From CAYRWR01 sp964537555 (lineage in GTDB: Bacteria > Spirochaetota > Brevinematia > Brevinematales > CAYRWR01): DNA of 26,457 nucleotides. Position numbers and translations under genes: made by a program. The notes under the pieces were generated by a model. That model was given only the letters and a program-made list of their open reading frames with translations. It did no database searches and was not told the origin of the DNA. Positions 15,089 through 22,635 of this stretch are shown here, piece after piece (position 1 is the stretch's first letter; every line of letters begins with the position of its first letter). The DNA is taken from positions 1-26,457 of the forward strand of contig CAZIAD010000045.1 in NCBI GenBank assembly GCA_964537555.1, read 5' to 3'.

Positions 15089-15847
15089 TTAGGGCATCAC
15101 AATAGTCCCATTGGATATCATATCCTTTATATACTTCACCATGAAGCTCCGCTTAGTGGCCAGTCCCATGTCTACAGCCGAGAGGCCCTGCTTATTAGTA
15201 CGCAGGGGATCTGCTCCATTAGTGAGGAGCAGTCGCATCACCGGGACATGCCCCTGATGTGCTGCTATCATGACGGGTGTCAGCCCACTGCCGGCATGAA
15301 CAGTCTCGGCCGGCATACCCAGAGACAGATAGTACTGTATCAATGGAGTGTACTTCTCCCGGGCTGCTACATGCATGACATTGTACCCCAGGCGGTTGGT
15401 CAGGGTGATATCCGCTCCATTGGTGACCAGGAGGGCTACGGTAGAGTACTGCCCGTAGGCATTTGCCCAGAACAGAGGAGTGTTCCCATAGACATTATCT
15501 CTTATGTCTACCCTAGCACCGTGTTTTAACAGGAGCCTGACAGACAGATTGTGCCCCTTCCAGGCTGCCATGTGCAGGGGAGTATAGCCGGTCTCAGTTT
15601 CCCTGATATCGGGATCCAGGCCCTCCTCCAATAAAGCCTGTACTACATTGGTCCAGCCTTCCAGGCAGGCCCAGTGCAGGGCAGTAGCCCCGGTATTATC
15701 ACGGGTATCCAGAGGGATCGAGTATTCCGACCTGAGCTGTTCCATCCTGGCCAGATCTCCTTTTTTGGCTGCATTGATAAAACGCTGCGGGGGGGCAGCA
15801 CAGGCGGAGAAACCTAACATAACAATAAAAACAAAGTATTTTTTCAA
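15089..15847 (-). CDS. Ankyrin-repeat lipoprotein
   Basis: A 252-residue lipoprotein made of ankyrin repeats. The chosen start is TTG at 15847, giving KKYFVFIVMLGFSAC, a lipoprotein signal with the acceptor cysteine at residue 16; GGGAG lies 6 nt upstream. The longer open frame to 15976 would run through the ugpC terminator and bury the signal peptide, so it is rejected. About six ankyrin units follow (TGATALHWACLEGWTNVVQA, GYTPLHMAAWKGHNLSVRLL, NTPLFWANAYGQYSTVALLV, and so on), which mediate protein-protein contacts. It is probably periplasmic or surface-exposed; its partner is unknown. A terminator-like element follows at 15035-15080. Confidence 0.88.
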   Translation of the reverse strand: MKKYFVFIVMLGFSACAAPPQRFINAAKKGDLARMEQLRSEYSIPLDTRDNTGATALHWACLEGWTNVVQALLEEGLDPDIRETETGYTPLHMAAWKGHNLSVRLLLKHGARVDIRDNVYGNTPLFWANAYGQYSTVALLVTNGADITLTNRLGYNVMHVAAREKYTPLIQYYLSLGMPAETVHAGSGLTPVMIAAHQGHVPVMRLLLTNGADPLRTNKQGLSAVDMGLATKRSFMVKYIKDMISNGTIVMP

Positions 15848-15863
15848 TGAATTCTCCCTTGTT

Positions 15864-15899
15864 AAAAAAAAAGAGGGCCGTCTGAATAGACAGCCCCCT
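15864..15899 (-). terminator. Terminator of ugpC
   Basis: A 12-bp stem with two G-U wobbles (15872-15883 with 15888-15899), 4-nt loop, then nine T on the minus strand (15864-15872 complement). It ends just upstream of the TTG start of the ankyrin lipoprotein. Confidence 0.85.
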
Positions 15900-15915
15900 G
15901 ATGTATAATATTTGT

Positions 15916-17022
15916 TTAGAACAGAGCCATTTCTGAATCTAAGTCGAACAGATGGGCATTGTTCAGGTCGAACCATACTTCACGGTTAGTATCACCGATA
16001 TGTACTACTACTGCAGGGTCAAATTTGGCGATGAAAGGGAAATTCTCAGTAGTGAAATAGACATATGACTCAGCGCCGAGGTGCTCTACGATTTCCACAT
16101 TGGCGATCACCTGGTTTCCATCTCTTTCTCCGCTGAAGGTAGATGCGTCATAGAGGTCTTCAGGCCTGATACCAAAGGTACATCTCTTGCCTACATGGTC
16201 ACGGGCTTTTTCACCTTTGTCTGAGGGCAGCTTCAGGGTAAAGTCGCCGAAGTCCAGTACTACTGCGCCACCACTTTCAGTCACATCACACACCATGAAG
16301 TTCATGGGGGGTGAGCCGATGAAACCGGCTACGAATTTATTGGTAGGTTTGCGGTAGACTTCGATAGGAGATCCTACCTGTTGTACCAGCTTGTTGTTCA
16401 TTACCACGATCTTGTCACCCATGGTCATAGCTTCGAGCTGGTCGTGTGTCACATAGATAGTGGTCACTTTCAGACGGGCGTGGATCTTGATGATCTCGGC
16501 ACGCATCTGGCCTCTGAGCTTGGCGTCCAGGTTGGACAAAGGCTCATCAAACAGGAACACTTTAGGGCGACGTACAATAGCACGTCCTACCGCTACACGC
16601 TGTCTCTGTCCGCCGGAGAGAGCCTTAGGCTTTCTCTGTAATAATTCGTTCAGTCCCAGGATCTCAGAAGCGTCTTTTACTCTCTTCTTGATCTCATCAG
16701 TGGGATAGTTTCTCAGCTTCAGACCAAATGCCATGTTTTCTTCCACAGTCATGTGGGGATACAACGCATAGTTCTGGAACACCATTGCAATGTCACGGTC
16801 TTTGGGAGCTTTGTTATTCACAACCTCACCATCGATAAAGATCTCACCTTCGGTGATCTCTTCCAGACCGGCTACCATACGAAGGGTGGTGGATTTACCA
16901 CATCCGGAAGGTCCAACCAATACTACAAATTCCTTATCCTGGATCTGCAGGTTGACATCCTGGACGGCAATCACGCCTCCTTCATACTCCTTGGTCACAT
17001 TTTTCAGCAATACTTCAGCCAT
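15916..17022 (-). CDS. ugpC: Sugar ABC transporter ATP-binding protein, UgpC/MsmK/MalK type
   Basis: A 368-residue ATPase of the CUT1 carbohydrate-import class. Walker A GPSGCGKST is at 37-45, the Q-loop FQNYALYPH at 82-90, the signature LSGGQRQR at 135-142, Walker B VFLFDEP at 155-161 and the H-loop histidine at 193. The C-terminal about 130 residues are the MalK-type regulatory (TOBE/OB) domain, including GIRPEDLYD. No permease or binding-protein genes adjoin it, so it may be a shared ATPase serving several importers, as MsmK does in streptococci; that is inference. A strong AGGAGG site precedes the ATG; promoter at 17085-17112, terminator at 15864-15899, so it is monocistronic. Confidence 0.95.
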   Translation of the reverse strand: MAEVLLKNVTKEYEGGVIAVQDVNLQIQDKEFVVLVGPSGCGKSTTLRMVAGLEEITEGEIFIDGEVVNNKAPKDRDIAMVFQNYALYPHMTVEENMAFGLKLRNYPTDEIKKRVKDASEILGLNELLQRKPKALSGGQRQRVAVGRAIVRRPKVFLFDEPLSNLDAKLRGQMRAEIIKIHARLKVTTIYVTHDQLEAMTMGDKIVVMNNKLVQQVGSPIEVYRKPTNKFVAGFIGSPPMNFMVCDVTESGGAVVLDFGDFTLKLPSDKGEKARDHVGKRCTFGIRPEDLYDASTFSGERDGNQVIANVEIVEHLGAESYVYFTTENFPFIAKFDPAVVVHIGDTNREVWFDLNNAHLFDLDSEMALF

Positions 17023-17084
17023 CTATAGCCTCCTAAGTTTTTTTTAACATTTAGGAAATTGATATACGATTTTCATCGTAATTC

Positions 17085-17112
17085 ATTTTAACGTAAAAAT
17101 ATAAAAGGTCAA
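17085..17112 (-). promoter_or_regulatory. Promoter for ugpC
   Basis: Minus strand -35 TTGACC (17107-17112), 16-nt spacer, -10 TAAAAT (17085-17090), in an AT-rich divergent intergenic region. The leader is about 55 nt. Confidence 0.5.
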
Positions 17113-17160
17113 CAATTTTTTCAGAAAAATATAAAATTCGCTAATTTTTAGGGTGTTTAC

Positions 17161-17166
17161 TATAAT
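17161..17166 (+). promoter_or_regulatory. Candidate -10 element for the permease operon
   Basis: A perfect TATAAT on the plus strand about 80 nt before the start at 17247. The matching -35 region (around 17138) is weak. Confidence 0.35.
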
Positions 17167-17246
17167 TATACAGAAAAAGAGCGGATACATTAAATTTTCA
17201 GACAGTGAGAAGCCGATAAGAAGGTGAGTAATCATAAGGAAAAGCT

Positions 17247-18257
17247 ATGTTATATTGGATGGCGATCAAAAAATACCTGTTAATGATATTAAAGACCTTT
17301 CTCTTCCTGGCAGCTATACTACTGATATACTTCTTTGCCATGGTCTTATTCTTTAAATCAGGGGGGGAGAGCCAGTTCTGGAGCAAGGCTTTGATGCAAT
17401 ATCTGGGGGTATTAGGCTATTCCATACCACTTATCCTGGTCATAGCCAGTACCATGTTTTTTGCTTTTCAGATCTCTTTTGACAAAGCCTATGCCATGAG
17501 GGTCATACCCATTCTGGCTGCCATAAATGCCCTGCTTATCATCCCCTTTTTCCTGGTAAAGATGGAGATCAAAGATTTTCCCGAATTCCCCGCCCTATCC
17601 ACTATCACTGATGTCGAGGAATCCAGTATACATCCTGAAGGAGACCTCAAAGTCTACCTGCACAAGATGAAAGGCGGGACAATCAGAAACGGCCTTATCT
17701 TTGATGATACTGTATATTTTTTAACAGATGGCTCTGTCTCCAAGACACGCCTCTCTGTCTCAGGCAGCAGATATATTGGGAACAACGGCCCGGGATATAA
17801 GAGCTACAATAAGTCTCTGGTCCGGAAAAATTCCGTCAAACAGCTAACCGATACCGGGATATCCCACTGGTTATTTAACCATTATGTAGAGTACATCAAG
17901 AAGTTGAAGGATATCTTTAATACCTCATTTAAGATCAATAATATGATTCTTTCCCTGCTGGGACTGTTTCTGGTCAGTATCGGATTCTTCTCTCTGGTGG
18001 CCTCCATCAGCTTCTTTTTTAACGAGAAAAAGGCCTATTTCCTGTCTATGTCAACCCTGCTCATAGTGGGCCTGATTGCCTTTATAGCATTCCCCTATTA
18101 TCTGACTCTGTTCGAGGTAATAAAATTCGGTATTAAAAGCCCGGTCGCCAAGGTACTGGTTCCCGGCCTCTTTACTACTGTCCTGGCATCACTCATCAGC
18201 CTGGGAATGATATTGCTCAAAGATGCCCTGATGAGTAAAAAGGGAGGAGTAGCATGA
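17247..18257 (+). CDS. Membrane protein, LptF/LptG-like permease partner 1
   Basis: A 336-residue inner-membrane protein with three N-terminal helices (about 12-34, 53-74, 84-107), an extracytoplasmic domain of about 120 residues (108-228, beta-rich, GGTIRNGLIFDDTVYFLTDG), then three C-terminal helices (about 230-254, 263-287, 299-326). This 3+domain+3 layout, paired with a second such gene, is that of the LptF/LptG (YjgP/YjgQ) permeases, though the periplasmic domain is shorter and sequence identity is not obvious to me. The stop overlaps the next start by 4 nt (ATGA), so both are cotranslated. AAGGAAAAG precedes the ATG; an ATG four codons in is an alternative start. Confidence 0.7.
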   Translation: MLYWMAIKKYLLMILKTFLFLAAILLIYFFAMVLFFKSGGESQFWSKALMQYLGVLGYSIPLILVIASTMFFAFQISFDKAYAMRVIPILAAINALLIIPFFLVKMEIKDFPEFPALSTITDVEESSIHPEGDLKVYLHKMKGGTIRNGLIFDDTVYFLTDGSVSKTRLSVSGSRYIGNNGPGYKSYNKSLVRKNSVKQLTDTGISHWLFNHYVEYIKKLKDIFNTSFKINNMILSLLGLFLVSIGFFSLVASISFFFNEKKAYFLSMSTLLIVGLIAFIAFPYYLTLFEVIKFGIKSPVAKVLVPGLFTTVLASLISLGMILLKDALMSKKGGVA

Positions 18258-19285
18258 GGAAGATACCACGTTTTTTATTCTTATTTATTTTATTACTGAT
18301 ATTATCCATCGGGGGGGCTGTACTTTATCACTGGAAAGTGACACAGGTGGAGGCCAGCTGGCTCTTCTTTGAAAGCCTGTCTACCATTCTGACCTACCTG
18401 CCCCTGGTCGCATCCATCTCCATTTTATGGTCCCTGGTCTTTAAGGGTAAAAATGAGATGTCAGGCAATGACTCGGGCTTTGTCCTACAATTCCTGTTTT
18501 TTATATTATTTAATCTGACTTTTGCCATAATCATCAATGAAGTCGCCCTGCCCAGTATGGAACAGAATATCATACAGACCCGGATCTACAAAAAAATGGG
18601 CCTGAAGTCCAAACCCAAACTGAAGGAGATCCAGGAAGGTAAGATCCGGATGTCTGAACTGAATAACCTGCAGTATTTCCCCTATAAAGAAAATGTGGCC
18701 TTTAAAATGGGGAAAGCAGTGGTATCCATGGAAAGAGTGTATAAAGCGGATGCCATATACTATATCAAAAACATGAAGATATTCGGCTACGATAAAAATG
18801 ATAATCTCTATTATATCATCACTACCCCATTCGCCAAGGAAGTGGGCGGAGAGATACTGACTCTGAATGCCAAATACTGGAATGTGAAATCGGGCAATAT
18901 CAGTCTGCAAAAAACCGTCAATGGCCAGAAAGTCATACCTCTGGTGTATAACATCAATGCCATCTACCAGCTCAGTCCCGGAAACAAAGCCCGGACTACC
19001 TCTCTGGTCAATATAGTGAGGTACCAGGACTTTATTTTTAATTCAGGGATCAATTTTCACTATCTGTCTGCCCTGGTGTATAACAAGATCTCCTACTATA
19101 TGATACTGATCATCCTCATGATCATTGCAGCTTCCATGGGAAAGACATTAAAAAATGAGAGGACAACTACCGGAAAAGATATTGTCCGCATCATCTTCTC
19201 CTATTCCGTGTCACTGGTCTTGATGGTATTGGCTTATGATATGCTGATCAGGTTCAGCAATATGATACAGGGTTTGATCACTTAA
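18254..19285 (+). CDS. Membrane protein, LptF/LptG (YjgP/YjgQ)-like permease partner 2
   Basis: A 343-residue membrane protein with helices at about 7-27, 41-63 and 75-97, an extracytoplasmic domain of about 180 residues (98-275) and C-terminal helices at about 277-296 and 312-335. Features fitting LptF/G are NEVALPSMEQNI right after TM3, the beta-strand repeats IYYIKNMKIFGYDKNDNLYY and LNAKYWNVKSGNISL, and a helix before TM4 (NFHYLSALVYNKISYYMI). LptF/G extract a lipid from the inner membrane with LptB as ATPase; no LptB is present here and the adjacent ATPase gene is sugar-import type on the other strand. The family call is moderate, the substrate unknown. GGAGGAG precedes the ATG. Confidence 0.7.
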   Translation: MRKIPRFLFLFILLLILSIGGAVLYHWKVTQVEASWLFFESLSTILTYLPLVASISILWSLVFKGKNEMSGNDSGFVLQFLFFILFNLTFAIIINEVALPSMEQNIIQTRIYKKMGLKSKPKLKEIQEGKIRMSELNNLQYFPYKENVAFKMGKAVVSMERVYKADAIYYIKNMKIFGYDKNDNLYYIITTPFAKEVGGEILTLNAKYWNVKSGNISLQKTVNGQKVIPLVYNINAIYQLSPGNKARTTSLVNIVRYQDFIFNSGINFHYLSALVYNKISYYMILIILMIIAASMGKTLKNERTTTGKDIVRIIFSYSVSLVLMVLAYDMLIRFSNMIQGLIT

Positions 19286-19436
19286 ACTGATTAGTCCGGG
19301 CAGTGCTGAGATCTGTGCTGATCTGGGCCTGGGGGCTTTCCACCATGTCCTGAAACAGGCCATCCAGGACCATGCAGGAAGAGATCACTGAAGAGATGAT
19401 AATAAAAAATACGATAATCCATTTCATTCTTTTCAT
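19278..19436 (-). CDS. Small lipoprotein, 52 residues
   Basis: A short gene missed by length cut-offs. It encodes 52 residues: basic MKRMKW, a hydrophobic run (IIVFFIIISSVI), a lipobox VISSC with the acceptor cysteine at residue 21, and a polar mature part of only 32 residues (begins CMVLDGLFQDMVESPQAQIS). AAGGA lies 7 nt before the ATG, and a promoter (TTGTTT, 16 nt, TATATT) lies at 19463-19490. It is convergent with the permease operon and the two coding regions overlap by 8 nt. No family is recognised; small lipoproteins of this kind can be entericidin-like or envelope-structural. Confidence 0.65.
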   Translation of the reverse strand: MKRMKWIIVFFIIISSVISSCMVLDGLFQDMVESPQAQISTDLSTARTNQFK

Positions 19437-19462
19437 TCTTATGTCCTTAAAATCTTATAAAT

Positions 19463-19490
19463 AATATACCCTGAAAATAAAAAAAAACAA
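19463..19490 (-). promoter_or_regulatory. Promoter for the 52-residue lipoprotein gene
   Basis: Minus strand -35 TTGTTT (19485-19490), 16-nt spacer, -10 TATATT (19463-19468). Confidence 0.45.
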
Positions 19491-19544
19491 GCGTTTGTGA
19501 AACTATTTCTCTTTAAATCAGTTCTGGAGAATTTTCTCAAAATA

Positions 19545-19553
19545 TGCTAAAAT
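19545..19553 (+). promoter_or_regulatory. Extended -10 promoter for the phospho-sugar mutase gene
   Basis: TGC-TAAAAT (19545-19553) on the plus strand, about 30 nt before the start codon. No good -35 is visible, as is common with extended -10 elements. Confidence 0.4.
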
Positions 19554-19582
19554 TATCATCGATTTCTTAAAAGGAGTACATC

Positions 19583-21334
19583 ATGGACCAGCTCATTTTA
19601 GACCGCATAGAAGAATGGCAGAACACCCCCTATGATGCCCGGACCCAGGACGAGATTAAACAATTAGTAAAAGAAAATAACCATAAAGAACTGACCGACC
19701 GTTTTTACAAAGACCTCGAATTCGGGACCGGAGGCCTCAGAGGGACTCTGGGTGCTGGAACCAACCGTATGAACATCTATGTGGTACAAAAAGTGACCCA
19801 GGGCCTGGCTAACTATATCCTGGCCACAGGGCAGCAAAAACGTGGAATGGTAGTAGGCAGAGACAGCCGTATCATGAGTGATGAATTTGCACGGACGGTG
19901 GCGGGAGTCATGATCGCTAACGGCATACCGGTCTACTATTTTGAGGATATCCACCCCACCCCCACCGTATCTTTTGCGATCCGCCATTATAAAGCCCTCA
20001 ATGGAGTGATGGTGACGGCTTCCCATAATCCTCAGGAATATAACGGATATAAGGTCTACTGGGATGACGGCGCCCAGGTCACACCACCCCATGACCATCT
20101 TATCATTGAAGAAGTAAAAAAAGTAAAAGACCTGAGGCAGGTAAAGACCTTATCTTTTGATGAAGTCAAAAAAAGCCCTCTGTTTAAGATCATAGACGGT
20201 GAGCATGACCCTATCTATCTGGAGGCTATAAAGACCCTGTCTATTCACCCTGAGGTGATCGCTGACTCGGGTGTCAAGATATGTTACTCCCCCCTGTACG
20301 GCACCGGCTATAAGATGGTACCCGAGGCTCTCAAATCATGGGGTTTTAAAGATGTGATCCTGGTAGAGGAACAGTCCACCCCTGACGGACATTTCCCCAC
20401 CACTCCCTACCCTAACCCTGAGATCATAGAAGCGATGCAGATGGGAATGGACAAAGCAAAAAGCACAGGCTCTGACATCCTGCTCGCTACCGATCCTGAT
20501 GCCGACCGTATCGGTGCAGCCGTAAAAAATCCCGACAACAGCTACACCCTCCTTAATGGTAATCAGATAGCCAGCCTGCTCCTGTTTTACATCCTCACTG
20601 AAAAGAAAAATACCGGCACTATGCCTAAAGACCCCCGCGTGGTGACCACCATAGTCACTACCAGCCTCATCATGGATATATGTGAAGACCTGGGCATACA
20701 GGCCGAAAAAGTATTGACCGGCTTTAAGTGGATAGGCCTCAAAGCCCGCGAATACGAACAAAGTGGCAAAGGCCATTACATCTTCGGCTGTGAAGAAAGC
20801 CATGGCTATAACGCTGCAGAATTTGTAAGAGATAAAGACGCAGTATCCAGTGCTTGTCTGTTTGCGGAGATGACGGCTTACTACAAGAGCATCGGTAAAT
20901 CGGTGATCCAGGTCCTGGAAGAGATATACATCAAGTACGGCTATTATACTGAATCCCAGATCGCTTTAAAATTCGACGGGAAAGAAGGGGCGGAAAAGAT
21001 CCAGTCCATCATGACCAGCCTCCGGGAGCACCCACCCACCGAGATCGGGGGCATAGAGACCCTGAGAGTACGGGATATCCAGGCAGACACTATTACCGAC
21101 GTAAAGACCGGAAAGCTGGTGGGCAAGATAGGGCTCCCCTCTTCCAATGTCATCTCAATGATACTGGATCATGGCGCTAAAGTGATCGCCCGGCCCAGCG
21201 GGACTGAGCCTAAGATCAAGTTTTACTTTACGACACGGGGACGGGGCAGCAACCTGGCGGAAGTAAAAAAGCAGGTAGCCCTGGATCACGAGGCCCTGCG
21301 CAAAGACCTGATCCGTCAGTTAGGCATAGAGTAA
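19583..21334 (+). CDS. Phosphoglucomutase / phosphomannomutase (alpha-D-phosphohexomutase, PgcA type)
   Basis: A 583-residue cytoplasmic enzyme interconverting hexose 1- and 6-phosphates, feeding glycolysis and cell-envelope sugar synthesis. Signatures are FGTGGLRGTLGAGTNRMN near residue 48, the phosphoserine loop TASHNP (Ser147), the Mg-binding loop DPDADR (304-309), the sugar-binding loop GCEESHGY (402-409) and the phosphate-binding loop RPSGTEPK (537-544). The length fits the long PgcA/PGM2-like branch, for which glucose 1-phosphate activity is usual. An AAAAGGAG site precedes the ATG. It stands alone between an extended -10 and a strong terminator. Confidence 0.95.
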   Translation: MDQLILDRIEEWQNTPYDARTQDEIKQLVKENNHKELTDRFYKDLEFGTGGLRGTLGAGTNRMNIYVVQKVTQGLANYILATGQQKRGMVVGRDSRIMSDEFARTVAGVMIANGIPVYYFEDIHPTPTVSFAIRHYKALNGVMVTASHNPQEYNGYKVYWDDGAQVTPPHDHLIIEEVKKVKDLRQVKTLSFDEVKKSPLFKIIDGEHDPIYLEAIKTLSIHPEVIADSGVKICYSPLYGTGYKMVPEALKSWGFKDVILVEEQSTPDGHFPTTPYPNPEIIEAMQMGMDKAKSTGSDILLATDPDADRIGAAVKNPDNSYTLLNGNQIASLLLFYILTEKKNTGTMPKDPRVVTTIVTTSLIMDICEDLGIQAEKVLTGFKWIGLKAREYEQSGKGHYIFGCEESHGYNAAEFVRDKDAVSSACLFAEMTAYYKSIGKSVIQVLEEIYIKYGYYTESQIALKFDGKEGAEKIQSIMTSLREHPPTEIGGIETLRVRDIQADTITDVKTGKLVGKIGLPSSNVISMILDHGAKVIARPSGTEPKIKFYFTTRGRGSNLAEVKKQVALDHEALRKDLIRQLGIE

Positions 21335-21356
21335 AACACTTCATTCCGAAATACCC

Positions 21357-21388
21357 AGGGGCTGCTGAAAAGCGGCCCCTTTATTATT
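21357..21388 (+). terminator. Terminator of the phospho-sugar mutase gene
   Basis: A 10-bp stem with one G-U wobble (21357-21366 with 21371-21380), GAAA tetraloop, then TTATTATT. It ends at the stop codon of the convergent gene. Confidence 0.8.
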
Positions 21389-21864
21389 CAGAAGATCAGG
21401 TTGGTATTGGTCAATTCCAGGGCCGGCCTCACATAATAGGTGCCGCTCAGGTCCCTCAAGCCCTGCCCCGAGAAAACGGGAGGATTCCGGTTGTAATCCA
21501 TCACATAATCTGAATCATTGACCACGTCGTCCCCGTTGGCATCTATGACATAGGCCAGGCTATACCCGAAGTCTCCATTGCCCGAGCTGTATTCCACATA
21601 TTTGTTAAAATAAGTGTCATAATAGAGGCTGAAGTGTTCCGGGATAGATGCTATGGGCAGGTACTCCTGTTTGACCAGGCTGGCCGGTACATCCGCCACT
21701 GCCGTATCATAGGCATAGATATCAAACCGGATACGGGCTCCACTGGAAAAGATAATCGCGGAGTCTTCTTCCAGTACGACATCGATGGTATATACCCCCT
21801 GTAAAATGGGACAGGCGGTACAGAGAAACATACTTAACATCAGAAATATCACAGTGATTTTCAT
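21388..21864 (-). CDS. Exported (probable lipo-) protein with a dockerin/EF-hand-like loop
   Basis: A 158-residue protein with a signal-like N-terminus (KITVIFLMLSMFLCTAC). LCTAC is a relaxed spirochaetal-type lipobox, so lipidation is plausible but not certain. The mature part is polar and beta-like, with IDANGDDVVNDSDYVMDY, an Asp/Asn loop resembling a calcium-binding dockerin or EF-hand loop. The frame opens at a GTG (21870), but the ATG at 21864 has GGAGG 5 nt upstream and is chosen. A TATAAT at 21881-21886 would leave almost no leader. No family is recognised. Confidence 0.7.
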   Translation of the reverse strand: MKITVIFLMLSMFLCTACPILQGVYTIDVVLEEDSAIIFSSGARIRFDIYAYDTAVADVPASLVKQEYLPIASIPEHFSLYYDTYFNKYVEYSSGNGDFGYSLAYVIDANGDDVVNDSDYVMDYNRNPPVFSGQGLRDLSGTYYVRPALELTNTNLIF

Positions 21865-21880
21865 AGGCACCTCCGGACAT

Positions 21881-21886
21881 ATTATA
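21881..21886 (-). promoter_or_regulatory. Candidate -10 for the 21388-21864 gene
   Basis: A perfect TATAAT on the minus strand 17 nt before the ATG. The -35 is weak (TTCCAG at about 17 nt). Transcription would start near the ribosome binding site. Confidence 0.35.
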
Positions 21887-21954
21887 TCACCAGCCGGAAA
21901 TTTCTGGAAAGTTTTTTAATGGTGTGGATGAGAGTATTTTTCGACACAACACTG

Positions 21955-21979
21955 AAAACCCGCGGCAATCACCGCGGGT
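21955..21979 (-). terminator. Terminator of the 22018-22482 gene
   Basis: A perfect 8-bp GC-rich stem (ACCCGCGG at 21958-21965 with CCGCGGGT at 21972-21979), 6-nt loop, then a short T-run on the minus strand. Confidence 0.7.
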
Positions 21980-22017
21980 CTTCACCTCTCTCTATTACTA
22001 ATTAGGGGGATGTTATT

Positions 22018-22482
22018 TTAAAAACGGGAGTATTTATCCTTTAAGAGGCTGCCGTCCAGGGAGCTCTGCATGAGACTGGATAGTACCATCTTATTACCAT
22101 CGGTGCTGATGGTGTAGAACATACTGGGAAGGTTAGCCCTGAATACGGCCATGATATAATCTCTGGACGAGTCATCCCGGAGGATCATTCCGTTATAGGT
22201 CACTGTCATAGAATCTTTGAGTTCCAGACGGTAGTCAGAAGTGAGTACAAAATACTTCTGAGTCTCTTCTATGATCACACAATGTGTCAGATCTTCATTT
22301 TCCAGTCCGTAGATCAGCTGTTCCTGGGAACTCATGGGACGTATGTTAAACTCAGAGGCTACGAACTGTTCATTTCCTACCGGACTGAAGTTTCTCCAGT
22401 GTCCACTCACAGCAGGCATCTCAGCAAAGGCAAACCCGGATACCAGCATCAATATCATAAGCAAACCCACTCTCTTTCTCAT
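22018..22482 (-). CDS. Small exported protein, function unknown
   Basis: A 154-residue protein with a clear signal peptide (MRKRVGLLMILMLVSGFAFA, cleavage after residue 20) and no lipobox, so probably periplasmic. The mature part looks like a small beta-barrel or lipocalin-like fold: VSGHWRNFSPVG, a strand-rich middle (YFVLTSDYRLELKDSMTVTY) and FYTISTDGNKMVLSS. That is only a pattern. AGGAGGGG precedes the ATG, a TATAAT is at 22509-22514 and a terminator follows, so it is a single-gene unit. Confidence 0.75.
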   Translation of the reverse strand: MRKRVGLLMILMLVSGFAFAEMPAVSGHWRNFSPVGNEQFVASEFNIRPMSSQEQLIYGLENEDLTHCVIIEETQKYFVLTSDYRLELKDSMTVTYNGMILRDDSSRDYIMAVFRANLPSMFYTISTDGNKMVLSSLMQSSLDGSLLKDKYSRF

Positions 22483-22508
22483 CTTCCCCTCCTGTTGGAT
22501 TTTGAAGT

Positions 22509-22514
22509 ATTATA
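22509..22514 (-). promoter_or_regulatory. Candidate -10 for the 22018-22482 gene
   Basis: A perfect TATAAT on the minus strand, 27 nt before the start codon, without a good -35. Confidence 0.35.
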
Positions 22515-22556
22515 CACCTGAAGCAAAAAAGATGGAAGAGCAAAATCGTTTGGAAT

Positions 22557-22585
22557 ATGAAAGATTTCCTATTATTTGATATTAT
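22557..22585 (+). promoter_or_regulatory. Candidate promoter for the 648-residue lipoprotein gene
   Basis: -35 ATGAAA (22557-22562), 17-nt spacer, -10 TATTAT (22580-22585). A 6-bp hairpin AGAGTC/GACTCT (22606-22622) lies in the leader just before the ribosome binding site. Confidence 0.35.
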
Positions 22586-22635
22586 AGAGTGATCATTAAA
22601 AAACAAGAGTCAGCCCGACTCTGTAGGAGGGCCTT

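Noticed and set aside
15916..17022. ugpC as the ATPase of the LptF/G-like pair next to it
   Set aside because: It has the MalK-type C-terminal regulatory domain of sugar importers, its own divergent promoter and terminator; LptB lacks such a domain.
20336..20803. 155-residue minus-strand open frame inside the phospho-sugar mutase gene
   Set aside because: Shadow of the mutase reading frame, which carries all catalytic motifs on the other strand.
22606..22622. AGAGTC/GACTCT hairpin as a terminator
   Set aside because: No T-tract follows on the plus strand; it lies in the leader of the large lipoprotein gene.
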